From: Phoronis australis
Taxonomy: Eukaryota > Phoronida > Phoronidae
Length of the DNA: 64,000 nucleotides
NCBI GenBank assembly: GCA_002633005.1
Contig: NMRA01000115.1
Span: forward strand, 878,124-942,123
Direction of reading: 5' to 3'
Shown here: piece after piece, positions 1 to 26,181 of the stretch
Layout of the letters: each line of letters opens with the position of its first letter
Position numbering within the stretch: position 1 is the stretch's first letter
Program-made: the position numbers and the translations under genes
The notes under the pieces: model-generated
Databases searched by the model: none
Told to the model about the DNA's origin: nothing
The model's input: only the letters and a program-made list of their open reading frames with translations

Positions 1-966
1 TCTCCTAAGTATGCTATACGCAGCAAAATATGAAGGGAAGTATACAGCATGTAGAATACAATTTGCATCAATGCTGTTACATTTACTACAAGCATGGAGA
101 GTACACATGGAGAGTGAGCCTACAAAGGTGTCGTCGTTACCGTGCCGACATCAGCATGGAATTAAAAGTAAAAGACAACAGTGATGAGGGAACCAATCTG
201 TGCCCACGTTGGGAGGGCCAGCCTTTCTTGTAACAATTAAACCTCATGAGCTGTAATAGACCGGAGTAATCGAGTGTCTAAAAAAACTTTCATAACTTAA
301 TTCTGGTAAGAGATGAGCGTCGATCTAAATTGTGAAATTAGTTGAACCGTTCATACAGGTTTCAGTAGTTAACTAACATCGAAGTAAACAGTAAAAAAAC
401 GCTGTCGTTATCAATGTAATCACAATAGTAGTGGCCGCTGCTAAAAGCTTTGATGAGACCGAAGTTGGTTATTCATAATGCGCAGAAGCGTCGATTCTCT
501 GCCGTTATATCCACTTGTTTGCTGGGAAGTGAACTGGTACTGTTAACTTCGAACCAGGACCGAAGTGAATCGTTCATACTGACTGCAACCACGCGCTGAT
601 ATTAGTATGAACAGCCTTAAGTACAATAGACTTGTGAAGCAGACAACGAGAACACATCGTGTGTGCTTGCCTCATCACCGGTCGTGCCGCTTTTTTGCCA
701 AACAATTCCCTGCTTCTGTCTTTTAGCTTACTGTTGTAGTTTGAGTACACCATTAGATATGTGCTGAGCGTGGCAGATGTACTGATATCATGAAATAAAT
801 AGAGCAATTGGCAGAGAATGTTATTAATGCTTATTTGCCTGACTTCTTCTGACTGGCTTGCAGCTCACAAAAATCTGGCAACTTTGTGCAAACGAAATCT
901 GAGATCGCATTGGCAAGCTTTAGGTCACCAAATAGAGCCCTACAGAGATTAATACATCCATCTCAC
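1..966. other. Left edge: HDAC3 intron 4, no exon seen
   Basis: This stretch lies downstream of HDAC3 exon 4 on the minus strand. I looked for the next expected exon (the ICDIAINW...LHHAKK region of class I deacetylases) on the minus strand and did not find it, so it must lie left of the window. No other coding, RNA or repeat feature is supported. Confidence 0.6.
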
Positions 967-3900
967 CTCATTATTTAACTTGACTGCTGCATCCAGGGTG
1001 GCGCCAGTATACATGGAACAGAAGTCGTAGATCCCATCAAATACTGGGCTGTAAAGTAGGGACAGCACTGTTAGACAGGTGTATTAAAGCATCATACACA
1101 ACAAATGTTATCAAAGTATGGTGCAGTAGCTGAAAAATTGTTGCAATGTAAATATCTGGTAAAGAGGGAATCTGAAATGGAAATAAGGTTTCCTAAGGTG
1201 ACCGTCAACCGTCATAAGTCCTTTCATGTCTCATCAAATAACATTTTAACTGTCCATTACCGGCTAATTTTTATATCTTCTAAATAGGCCACTAGCCCCT
1301 TATACAGAAATAAAAAATATGTTTAATATGTACTCACACGCACACACACACACACGCAGCGCTGGTGTTTTATTACCAAGTGGGGTAACTTATGCCACTA
1401 GTAATCGCTGTGTGGCTGCAAAAGTGGGGTGGGGCGAAGTAATTATCAGCTGCGATTGCGTACAGACGGGTTTTCTCATGTGCACCGTATTGGCATTAGG
1501 TGTTCATTGCCACACACAGAGCATCAACTTCCACCTTACCCTAGTTATTGGACATACATGTGTGACAATGCTCCACTGCAAGTTGTTCTAGGGTAGGCTA
1601 CGTGTGGATGAGACTTCAGAGCATGAGAGACTGATCACAAAAAACAGCAGACTCACCAGTCGTCTCCGACGTTGAATACACTCAACATCTTAGTGAAGTC
1701 CTGGATGTTGCCAGGGCTAATCCTTTGTAAGAATTCAATGTATTCCGGCGAGTGGAAACGACACATGTCATTGGCTGAGGCTCTGTATGGACGGTAAACC
1801 TAGAAAGATAACGGCAAATACAGGCTAACACGGGAAAAGGCCAAGAGCTACAAATAAAAAGCTCCCGTAAAAAGCCTTGATATTTCAAATATATGAACAA
1901 ATATCTCAGTCAATAACAGGCTGGGTGGAAAAAATGCAAGATGCTATGACCACATGTGACAAAGTATCAGATGGTAAGAGGACACTTGTATACAAAAATA
2001 ATTGCCTTAATCGTCCTGTGACCAGTGACCTCAGTGATGATTCCGTACATCCTTCATTCATTCGTTGAGAATTTCCTATCCCTTGCAAGCACTCAGAAAG
2101 CTCAAATTTGGCCCCATTAGTGCGAAATCCAACATATCTGAGACCAGCTTCAAGGAGTTCATTCAGAATTAGGTGACAATTTTTGAATGCCTGACTGTTC
2201 GCGCATCTCAAAAAAGTTCGCGGACAGAATTGAAGCAAGCATGTGAAAAATTTCCTAGAATGTTAAAACAATCATTCAAGAATTCGTTACGACAAGGCTC
2301 GATTTGGCCACCTGCAGTTCGCCAATGCAACATCAGATTTTGTTTGGCACAAAGTTGCCACATGTTTGTGAAGAAGAATTAGTACCAGCAATTAGCTTCG
2401 AAATTTGTGGTGACTTCCAAACTTAAAAAAAAACAAAAAAAAACTTTCCGAATATCATTAACTCTGGTTCATCATGGGTCCTATTTATATCATGAAATCA
2501 GTACACCTGTCAGAACCAGCATACCTCTGAGCACGAACTTAAGTGTGACCATTTCTATGAACAGTAAATTTCCACTACTAGAAGCTATTGCTTTCCAAAA
2601 AAAAAAACAATCTAAAACAATCTCAATCACATGCTTGACAATTTTGTTAATAAGACTATAATGTTTGCCAGAGATAGCTGGGTCGAACGAACTGAGCAAT
2701 CCACCAATAACAGGAGACATTTTGTAACATCTAGTTGGTACATTCACACAAAATATACCCACTCAAAGGGCCATTCACTTCTAGTGAACTGGCTCTGTGA
2801 ATTGCTAAATTCGGTGTGAATGCTCTAACTCAAATCACTTTCATAACATATTTTTTGAATTGATAATCTAAAACCAAGTCTCTTTTCTATTTCCATTAGA
2901 CAAACAGGTCACCAAAGTTCTTTTAACTTGAGTACAGTTACATTCAATGAATACTTGCATAATACAAGTACAAGACTAATTTTCCTGAATGGTCAGTTTG
3001 CACCACATTATCCATCCATAACAACCAGACTGGAGACCAAACTACTGCATTTCTTTAAATTTGTAAATGTTTTGTTTGAAATCTGGTTCACGTGTTTCAT
3101 TGCTGAAGTTGACAAAAACAAATTTTGAATATTCTTCATTACAAACCTGCATTTTCTTATACATTCCATAGTTCAATACCAAACTGTGCGTTAGGGTCAG
3201 CCTGTGTGGCTTCATTGGATGGCCAGGTCCTGAAAAAAGACAACAGTTTCTACATTTCAAATGTCCCATACATCTACTGACAACTATATGATCAGTTCCC
3301 CACAGATTGAAATTCACTATCACCCAAGTAAGGTTTGACACACTGCAAGGTTGGACGGTATCTAAAAACCATGATTAAATTTCTCAATTTCAGTTTAAGG
3401 ATGCATTACAGGATTCAGGATTCAGGCATGGTGATTGCGCTTATTCAAGATTCCTTCATGGTGATTGCGCTTAGAAATGACATCTTTATCATCAGCAACT
3501 CAAAGGCGATCCCGCACACAATCCCAGTAAACATGACTAAAAACTTTCAAATTTGTTGGATCCCAATGCACAACCAGTCTGTAATGTATTGTGAGTGCCA
3601 AAGTACAAGAACACTATGAGACAACATGACTCAACTAGCCGTTCGAAAGAGTGAAGTTCAAATCTGGAGTCTCTAGGATGTAGCTCTTGGATCTCTAACC
3701 AAGCCCAAAATCAGCTCAAGTTGTGGGTAGGATGAGCTCAGCTACTTAGCGGCCAAACATAACAGTACTGTACAAGTCAACTGGGTCGAAGCTAATGTTG
3801 GCATTGATGGTAATGAAGCTGCTAATTAGTTACCTTGCAAAGCAGAGCGAGTACTTCTATTGCAGTGCACCTAACACAATCATAATGACAAATAAACCTA

Positions 3901-5287
3901 AATAGACATACAGTCAAGTGACCTAATTATCGGACGTTTTGGCACATTTTGCATTATATTTAATTGAAAACATTACGGATTGTTGTAAATTCTTTGCTGA
4001 AATAAAGATTTACCTTCACGGAATTGTTCTGTTACTATGTCTTGTCACTGAAAGCCACATTTATGTTCCGACTGATCTTCAAAAAACACAACAACCAAAC
4101 CTTCGGAGAACCTAAATATCGGACACCATGTTTCTCCATACGCCACACCGCGGAAATCTGACTAACCACGTAATGGCCGCGGGCACCTTGTCGCCAAATT
4201 TCAGCTCGAGTGTTTTGACATATATGCTGCTAGAACCCAGGTCCATTCGCAACAAAATTATCCATGAAATGAAATCTGATGACGGCGCCAAGTCGTTTCG
4301 ATGAATTAGTGCAGACGACTAAAGCACGTGCAAACTCACTGCAGTTTTTAGTATCACTTAGGCTTCTTGATATGACACCCGCACGTGCGCGGTCGGGGTT
4401 TGACTTGAGTTTAAAAACAAACGAAAAAATGGAACAGTGACATATTGTCAGTTCAATGAGATGGTTTCATTGTGGAAAAAGATTTTATTTTCAACTTTTA
4501 TAACCGATTTATGCGATCGTCCATTTTAGGCCGACTTGGGGGTCTAAATTGCACCCTCTCTCGGTGAAATCAAAACGAGGCAACGCTGTAAAAAACGAGA
4601 CGGTGCCGGACATTGAATGCATTACAACGGAACAAAAATTGGTGTCATTTAATTCTCAGATTATGCTTCAAGTAAGATTCTATGAAATGTCCGATATTTA
4701 GGTTCCGTCCGATAATTAGGTACCCTATGTGTACCAGCTTCAATAACGGATTACCTTTCATTATTTTTCTTTTAACAAAAATTTATACAATCTAAATATC
4801 TAAATAAGTCAATTGCTAAAATAAAGTTCAAGGTCAAGTTTGACACTTGACTCTTGAGGGCATTCGTGGCGACGTGACGTCAATGACCTCCGAGTGTCAA
4901 GTTAGTCAAGTTGAATGATTGTAAATTGCGAAGGCCATCACCAACCCTCTTTTACAGGGTGCTTCATTTCGATTTTAGGGCAAATAATCAATATTCATGA
5001 ATCGTTTTCATGACGTTTTTGACGTCGATCACGACTTCTTTAGTCCAGACTCCCCTCCCAGCCAAGGAAAATTAGGAAGGCAGTGGAGAGTGGCATCCGA
5101 TGACAGGTTATGTACAGGTTTCAGAAATAATTAATGGGAAATTCCTATGAAAGAAGGGACTCATAAGAGACTGAAGTATTGCACATATCAATCATTTATG
5201 TACTACGGACATTGTTGTCAACCTACCGTAATGGAAGTTCCCTACGTCTGGGTCGTAAAAATACGCAACCTTGTTCTTTCCGGCCAT
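967..5287 (-). CDS. HDAC3: Histone deacetylase 3, 5' part (exons 1-4 of a longer gene)
   Basis: Zn-dependent class I lysine deacetylase, the catalytic subunit of the NCoR/SMRT nuclear corepressor complex. Exons on the minus strand: 5227-5287 (start ATG at 5287, [16 protein letters not shown]...), 3147-3229 ([18 protein letters not shown]...), 1657-1799 (ending ...FNVGDD) and 967-1048 ([19 protein letters not shown]...). All borders are GT/AG and the phases join cleanly (1, 0, 2, 0), giving 123 codons. The sequence tracks vertebrate HDAC3 from its first residues; [13 protein letters not shown] and GHPMKPHR are class I hallmarks, and the start [11 protein letters not shown] fits HDAC3 better than HDAC1/2. 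The catalytic HH dyad and zinc ligands are in exons left of the window, so activity cannot be judged. Intron 1 (3230-5226) holds a TIR element. The gene is tandem with POLR2E, which lies upstream on the same strand. Confidence 0.95.
1329..1357. repeat. Short CA microsatellite
   Basis: An ACACAC run sits in HDAC3 intron 3. It is a simple repeat with no other signal. Confidence 0.7.
3911..4731. mobile_element. Non-autonomous DNA transposon (TIR element, possibly pogo/Tc1-like)
   Basis: Perfect 16-bp inverted repeats ACCTAATTATCGGACG (3921-3936) and its complement (4706-4721) bound the element. A second, internal inverted pair of the same motif family is at 4109-4124 and 4688-4703. The left end begins CAGTCAAG just after a TA, and the right side reaches another TA at 4732-4733, which fits TA target duplication, although the outermost 10 bases are diverged between ends. 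There is no transposase frame inside. It lies in HDAC3 intron 1. Confidence 0.7.
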
Positions 5288-6405
5288 CTTGAATTTAAAA
5301 ACATGTACCTTGGCAATAATGACATTATTAAAATGTCGTAGGACAGCCTCAGCATCACTCGGGTGAACGGCGCGCTCCGAAAGCGGTGCGTACAAGTTTA
5401 GCAAGGTGTGTGTGCGTTTAGGCTAACAAAATTTTTAATATGTAGCGACTGTCTGCTTGTACAAGATAAAATACCGGTTTATCAATGTTTTTCATTAACC
5501 ACCGGCTAATAAATATGCAATGAAATTCGGAAAGTACCGTACACAGGGGCTACTCGCCCTTTGGGATTCATAGCCCGGGCGGACCTCAAATTCAATTCCC
5601 ATGGATCAAATTCCGACGTTTGGACCTAGTGTGCAGTTGTAGGCTTATTTTGAAATTGGGTGCGTGAGCCGTTACATGCTCTCTACACTGAGGGGGGCCA
5701 ACTGAGAGGGCCGGCCGCCCCGGCCTCACTGAGATTCCACGGATATTTGACAGTTCGACTGGGAGGGTGCAAATGTCTGAAGGGCAAAATCCTGGCTAAT
5801 ACTCTGCCCTGTCCCCGCCCCCCCCCTTAACTCAAAATCCTGGATCCTCCCCTGTTCTATATGCACGGAAACGACTTAAAGCAATCATAACAGACTAACG
5901 GGATGCGCGAATGCCACTGAGACTAGCCTCGACTATCATAGTGACGGAGTGGGTACCGAAAACTCAAAAACATCATGATCACTGAGGAAGTGAAAGACAA
6001 TTGATATTTCTAAGTTAATGGGTATTTTGCCATAACTTGACGTTGACAATTGACTTAGGATTAAGTCTTAAGTTCACAAATTAAACGTGCATTCGGGTAA
6101 ATCATAAGGTCCATATTTAAGAGTTGACTGACGACGTCACCGTACGAGTGTTGGACGGCCGGGCTAAAATAATTTTTTCTGGTCACTTACTAAATACCGC
6201 CAACTAGTGGATCTCATATGCAAAGGGTTATTTAGTTGTGCAAAATAAAATAAGAATTATCGAAATTGGATAGTTTTTGAGAAATTTATGCACTTTTTGT
6301 CTCTGAATTTCATGCATTTTTAGCGTTGTGGCCATTGGTCTCAACTTCCTTGCACAGGCGAGAAATGATTGCGTATGGTGACAGACCATGCCCCGGTAAA
6401 AAGTG

Positions 6406-6432
6406 ACCGTCGGACGACCATTGTCCGACGGT
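6406..6432. repeat. Perfect 10-bp inverted repeat (hairpin)
   Basis: ACCGTCGGAC (6406-6415) and GTCCGACGGT (6423-6432) are perfect complements around a 7-base loop. It sits beside the 6456-6618 element and has no known function. Confidence 0.75.
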
Positions 6433-6455
6433 TGGAGTTAACTAATGCGAACATG

Positions 6456-6618
6456 CAGGAGCGGATCCAGGATTGTGAGTTGGAGGGGGCAGGGCTGAGT
6501 ATGATAGGACTGATTTTGCCCATAAGAAATTCGCACCCGCACGAACCGCCAAATGGAATTTAACTAAGAGAATTTTAGGGGGCATGGCACCCTTGCCTCC
6601 CCCCTAAATCCGCCACTG
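6456..6618. mobile_element. MITE with GCGGAT terminal inverted repeats
   Basis: The left end CAGGAGCGGATCCAGG and right end CCTAAATCCGCCACTG are imperfect inverted repeats. The inner flanks are G-rich on the left and C-rich on the right (GGAGGGGGC / CCTCCCCCC). It has no coding capacity. A related left end, CAGTGGCGGATCTAGG, occurs at 15694, so the family is present more than once. Confidence 0.65.
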
Positions 6619-7329
6619 AACACAATAGCCCATCAAGTCGTACGACACCTAATTACGCCACAAAAATACAAGCTTGTCTGACCGATGACTACTGGCAAAA
6701 AAATAAAGTTTGTTTTTTAAAATGTACCTGCTTGACCGGATTTTTTGGAAACATTTTAGAACTTTGAATTTTCTTTCTAGGCAGTGCTGTAGTGGTAAAA
6801 TTAGAGGTAAGCAGGCGTCCACAGCCCATCGTATCGCCTTGAGCGCTGAACTCGCAAAACCTGGCCCATTAGTAAACTTGTAGGCCGCCTACTTTTTGAC
6901 TCACGAGTGGATATTTACATGCAGGAGCGGATCTTGGATGTCGGAGAAAAGAGGGTCCAGTCACACATCGAAGGCAAAGGTCCATGTGCATTCCAAGCGG
7001 TCCCTGAAGGAGACCAAGTGCAATTATAAAGGAAAATAGCAGCCATTTTTGGTGGCCCGTCGGGTGTGTCCTCTGGGTCCCTTAGCCACCCCCTTCCCCG
7101 TGGTGGGACATGTACCTTTATCTTGAAATATTAATAAAAACTGCATTACTCGGTGAGCAGGGCATGTATGCCTGGTAGTCGTGCACGCCGAAACGATCGG
7201 CAATAACGCTGTCGTATCGACTAGGCCCCGTCTCTTAATTACGGCGCGTAGACGGTACGTTACTATGTTCAAAGGTGCATGGTCGCGACTTTTTGAATCA
7301 ACCTTTGTGGTTTAATAGTAACTTGGCGA

Positions 7330-8300
7330 TCGGAGGCACTAGTGTTTTTCATATGCCTTGGTTTGTATAAGGCTTAAGATTTATTAGAGACATATATACC
7401 TCTGATGACTTCGTTAGTTTGAACCATATGAAAAATGGGTTCGATGTAAAAACCAATTTGTATAATACAATGGTGTTGATGGTGTTGTTTCTGTTCTAAG
7501 AAGATTTCAAAAAGTCTATTTCAAAGTAAATTTAAAAGTGTTAATGTCTACTCTCCTTGCATACCTTTAGCAATTACTCACTTACGGAAAGATTTGAAGA
7601 GTTGCAGATATATTAGTTCAGTCTTTAATGACGTTAAGAAACCTTCCAAGTCAGAGTATAAATGGGAAATAGAGTTAGGAGACAGTTTAGATTTGAAGAA
7701 AGTATACGCATTGCCTTATGAAATTACAAAGGATCCCAACATTAGATGGTTCCAATTTAGAATACTACACACGGTTATTGCAACAAATACCTTTTTAGTC
7801 AAAATCCATGTTCGGAATCCTAATTTATTTTCCTTTTGTACTAAAGCTCCAGAGACGCTGTCACACGTAATTTCTTTGGAATGTCGCCTTGCACAAGATT
7901 TCGGACCGGAATTCGGAAAGCTACTTCAAAAGTGTCTCATACACTGCTTACAAACTGTCTATGTTACGAACCTGTTATTCTTGGACTCATTCATGGACGC
8001 AGGATTTTCTATTTAATAATTTGGTTCTACTAGCCAAACAGTGCATTTTACATATACTTGAGAACTATAATGCTGAAAAATCAATTGCATATAAAAACTT
8101 TGTATATGACAGCTTCTCTGCGAAATGGGAAAATTTTATTGTTCATGTTAATTCATGTAGCAGTTGCCAGAGTGTTTACATGTACTTTATACGAGAATGG
8201 TCTCTCTTAAGGTGTGCATGTGTGAATGAATGGATGTATTAAGTTGTTTCTTTGCTTTTGTACTTGTTTCTAAATGACGATAAATACCTGAAAACAAAGG
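7330..8300 (+). mobile_element. 5'-truncated LINE remnant (C-terminal part of ORF2)
   Basis: Broken plus-strand frames match the C-terminal region of non-LTR retrotransposon ORF2 proteins. At about 7410-7500 there is a VKTNLYNTMVLMVLF-like segment. At 7594-8016 there is ...KVYALPYEITKDPNIRWFQFRILHTVIATNTFL followed by a C-x(n)-H zinc-ribbon-like stretch (FCTKAPETLSHVISLEC). The frame then shifts near 7900-8000 and continues as NNLVLLAKQCILHILENYNAEKSIAYKNF. Stops and at least one frameshift show it is dead. No RT catalytic YADD is retained. It lies between HDAC3 and the POLR2E 3' end. Confidence 0.8.
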
Positions 8301-8418
8301 TGATTGGCTGCATTATACCGTAACTTACCGTGGGTAGGCGCTACGTTAAAAAGCACAAAGGTGGTTGGCTGCACCTACGACCACTAGAGCACTGTTTCTA
8401 CGCCAGAAAATAAATTTT

Positions 8419-8424
8419 TTTATT
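8419..8424 (-). terminator. Candidate POLR2E polyadenylation signal
   Basis: AATAAA on the minus strand lies about 350 nt downstream of the POLR2E stop codon. It is the first good hexamer I noticed. The cleavage site is not visible from sequence alone. Confidence 0.45.
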
Positions 8425-8776
8425 AACATTGAAACGTATCACCTTGTGTGCGAGCAGAGCGTAAGAATTCTTCAGTGGAGCCTGAGTTTACATCTACATT
8501 AAAGAGTCATGAGAGAGTATGACGTGCTGTTAGTCCTCAAAAGTGAAGATCTTGGACTATGAATGTTTACATTGCACAGTCTTTTCATATGTCAATGGCA
8601 AACCAGGAGTCTTTACCCCATTTCTGTCACACTGTATATCTATAACACAATGACGATGCAGTCATAATACAGTGCTTCCTATTCATCCAGTTTCACAATT
8701 CGTTCCAACTCCGACGGTCTTTTCTCTTTCATGGACTGAGGATGGTAACGTAAAAAGTAAAAAAGTCTTTCTTTGG

Positions 8777-22483
<13,707 letters not shown>

Positions 22484-23709
22484 GTTTTTGCTGGTTTTGC
22501 GAATTTTCTGCTTATCTTAACAGAGCTTTCCCACGCTTCCAAATCGAAGATGGCGCTAGTAGTTGCTTAAAGTAAAATTCTGAAATTTAGTTTCGTACAA
22601 ATTCTGGCAAACGTCAACATTTTTTAGTTTGTCGGATAATTACCATATGTATCTTTTGGTCAATTATGCATAGAATTCGTTAGGTAGATCAAAGAATTTC
22701 GACCTGTATTCCCACATTTCTACAGCCTGACATTTCTACAGTAAATAGCGCCACCTATTATTTAATGCGGAAATGTTGGACTTTGTATTTTATGCAACAG
22801 GAACTTTTAGTCGTCGTTGCTCACGATTTATCGTCATGGTAGGTATTCAGTTGTGTAGCGTCTTCGATTGCAGTTATATACTAGCATATAAAACCTTACT
22901 TCCTTGTCTTATTGTTGAGTCAGTTCATATTTAGCAGGTTTAGCTATTGTTTTCACTGCGGGTACAATTACAGTAAATGCAGGATACTAGGATTTCTAGG
23001 AAGTATGGTCTGGAGTCAGCTCCATTGTTGATTAAAGTTTAAACCTCTGTGTGTTGCGCTCCGTTAGACTCTGAAATTTCACACAGCCCAGGTATATCTT
23101 TTCGTCACCTCGTTGTGAAACTTATATCAACATGTAGAGCTAACGACTGGCAAGGATCGCATGCAAAATCTGGGAGTCAACCAACACCCACCTTGCTTGT
23201 TACAGCCGTTTAAGTGACAAACAATCTAATAAATGTCATTTTCTCAGTCAGTGACTCAGTCTCAACTCTTTCCAGCCATTCATCTAGCCATCATCAAGAT
23301 ACAGTTAGGAACTGCTGTGCGTTAACCTTTCATAGACTTCAAAATTTCCCACCACTCGAGAATGTCTGCTCGTCACCTAATGAAGCTTAAATATGCGCAC
23401 ACCCAGGGGGCGGCCTCGGGGGGCTCCTTCCCATTTGGCGAAGTGGGCAAAAAGGTCTGCCCCAGAGAAACAAAAACTACAAGTAAACGGACAAAAGTCC
23501 ACTGGAATTCGGCGCGAATGCACAATTCATAGGTCTGAACCTATAGTACCTTGTTTATTTTTTAAAATATTTTTTTAGTCTCCGTTCTCTCTTTGCACTA
23601 ACAGGTCCACATACTGAAAAATTTGAGCCCCCTTGTATTTTAGGCTGGGTGCGCGCATGTTATACATAGAGTTAATGAAGGTTATACATCGCCTTGTGCA
23701 TGCATGAAC

Positions 23710-24097
23710 TTGGAATCCTGCTTATAATCTCAAGATTGAATATTCTTTAAGGCAAACCGGTGAAATTTTTGTTCGGTGAAAAGAATTTTTGTAATTATTA
23801 GCCTCTAGATCAATCATTTTGTCTTTTACCATAACTTGTGTCACTGAACCGGAGGAATATTTGAATGGCTAAATGAGCCTAAATCGATCATTGTTTGGTG
23901 AAACTGATCACCTGTAGTTGAAAAGGTTGGTAGAAATTGACATTATTTTATTCAAATGTAACTTGATTTAGTGCAGTGCAAACTTTTATGAACATGAACA
24001 TGATTATATTAGTGAACTTGTCAAGTTGCCTCCCGTATTCCAAGTTCACGCAACACTCGCTTCTGCTTAATCTTGAGATTTAAAAGCAGGATTCCAA
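23710..24097. mobile_element. MITE with ~28-bp inverted termini
   Basis: The left arm 23710-23737 (TTGGAATCCTGCTTATAATC...) and right arm 24069-24097 (...AAGCAGGATTCCAA) are inverted copies with one or two differences. CCAAGTTC near 24038 is also inverted relative to GAACTTGG at 23706. No protein is encoded. Confidence 0.7.
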
Positions 24098-24104
24098 TTT
24101 CACG

Positions 24105-24720
24105 GACAACAGCCCAGCTATAATGCCACATCCCCATAAAAAGTTACTCATCTCAAAATGCAACGAATAACATCAAATGAAAGATACAAATATTGAGTTG
24201 TAATTAACACATACCATGACTCTGGAGACAATTTCAGTCAACATGGTAGTTTGAATGAATCCATGAAAGTCTGTTGTGGTTCAATCGAGCTTCCCTGACC
24301 GGTCACTGGGTGCTATTTTGAAGAAGTTTCGTGAAAACATACCTGAAGCACAAAAAGTCCAATGGACAAAAATCTTACGAAGTTCCACCTGATGTCTTCC
24401 CATACTATTTTTGCAACTGACACGCACAAGGCCACATGCTTCGCACAGTCTCGCACTTGTCCTTGTCTTACTCACTGTGGCGTTAGTTGAAATACTAATG
24501 TAATTATCGCACGCGCTGAAAAATTTAATGGCGATAATAAAGTGGGAATTCTTTGCCAAAGTCATCTAAATTCCCACAGACTTGCACCATTGAAGATTGT
24601 AGCACCAGAAAGGATTACTGAAGAAAGTAAGCACTTATTTAAGTGTGAAATGTATTTTTGACGAGGTGAAAACCCTTTATTCGGTGATCGGATTTGACCT
24701 ACCGCCTGTTTAAAATATTA
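24105..24720. repeat. Dispersed repeat family R3, copy 1
   Basis: It aligns by eye over several hundred bases with 56790-57400. Shared stretches include CCCATAAAAAG-TTACTCA, GTTATAATTAACA-ATA, CTCTGGA-ACAATTT, ATTTTGA-GAAGTT, CACCTGAT and TGACGAGGTGAAAAC. It is non-coding. Confidence 0.6.
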
Positions 24721-25514
24721 CGCATGATGAAATTAGTACAGAAAGTGATGGGTATAGCCATGCAGACGAGAGGCTACATGTTGCCTAGCGAAATCCATAC
24801 AAAATCTGGGAATCAACCGACACTTAGCCCATTGCTGTCATTTAAGTGAAAAGCAAGCTAATATCATAGTCTTAGCTAATTCTCTGGCTTTTGTAACAAA
24901 GAAAAGTCTGTTGTTGACTTTAAAACGGCGCGCTCGAGACATGTGCACTTGGTAATTGTGATATGTAATTCATTTGGGAGTTGATGACATCTTTGCCAAT
25001 GAAAATATTGCTCTGATATCATGAAACAAACTACGCAATTAAAAAGTTAGAATTGATATGATAAATAATATGTCACTTTTAACGTGTGTCAAAAAGTGGG
25101 GCATTTTTATGGTGTGGCGGAATAATGGTAGGAAAAAATCAGAAAGTGGGACCATCTGCAAAGGGTGGTGCAATTGCGCGCTGTCAGCAACACGAAATAT
25201 TGGATAGTATTCTTTTACAAGGTAAACTTTCCATTTTTTAAAAATTTAATTTCATGGGTATAGGTAAATACTACAGATAACAGTAATTCTTCTGCTCAGA
25301 AATCGTATAAACAAGAAATGGTATCCTGGCAACAGGTAAACATTGCACAAATGAATTACGAAAGAAACAATTGAAATCAGTAAAAAATAATGTGAGCAGA
25401 GATATCGCTTGACTGCATATCCAAGTTCTCAATCATTCCTTTGCATACATGTATTCACTGGTAAAACAGAGCTCAGAGAAGTAGGAGACACTTTTGTGCA
25501 TAACAGTATTAAGT

Positions 25515-26181
25515 CACACACACGCACAGTCACACCCACAGTCACACACGCGCAGTCACACACGCGCAGTCACACGCGCGCAGTCACACGCGCGCAGTCA
25601 CACGCGCGCAGTCACACGCGCGCAGTCACACGCGCGCAGTCACACGCGCGCAGTCACACGCGCGCAGTCACACGCGCGCAGTCACNNNNNNNNNNNNNNN
25701 NNNNNNNNNNNNNNNNNNNNNNNNNNNNNNNNNNNNNNNNNNNNNNNNNNNNNNNNNNNNNNNNNNNNNNNNNNNNNNNNNNNNNNNNNNNNNNNNNNNN
25801 NNNNNNNNNNNNNNNNNNNNNNNNNNNNNNNNNNNNNNNNNNNNNNNNNNNNNNNNNNNNNNNNNNNNNNNNNNNNNNNNNNNNNNNNNNNNNNNNNNNN
25901 NNNNNNNNNNNNNNNNNNNNNNNNNNNNNNNNNNNNNNNNNNNNNNNNNNNNNNNNNNNNNNNNNNNNNNNNNNNNNNNNNNNNNNNNNNNNNNNNNNNN
26001 NNNNNNNNNNNNNNNNNNNNNNNNNNNNNNNNNNNNNNNNNNNNNNNNNNNNNNNNNNNNNNNNNNNNNNNNNNNNNNNNNNNNNNNNNNNNNNNNNNNN
26101 NNNNNNNNNNNNNNCACGCACACACACACGCACACACACACGCACACACACACGCACACACACACACACAGTCACACACAC
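25515..26181. repeat. CA/CGCG microsatellite flanking an assembly gap
   Basis: A 14-bp unit (CAGTCACACGCGCG) repeats about ten times up to 25685, then N from 25686 to 26114, then CACGCACA repeats to about 26180. Open frames through this block are artefacts of the simple repeat and the gap. Confidence 0.95.

Larger units (their letters stand above)
5288..7329. other. HDAC3 upstream region
   Basis: This is the 5' flank and putative promoter of HDAC3. Apart from the small TIR element (6456-6618) and the hairpin at 6406-6432, described separately, I see no gene. A fragment resembling the same TIR (GCAGGAGCGGATCTTGGAT) recurs near 6921. Confidence 0.5.
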
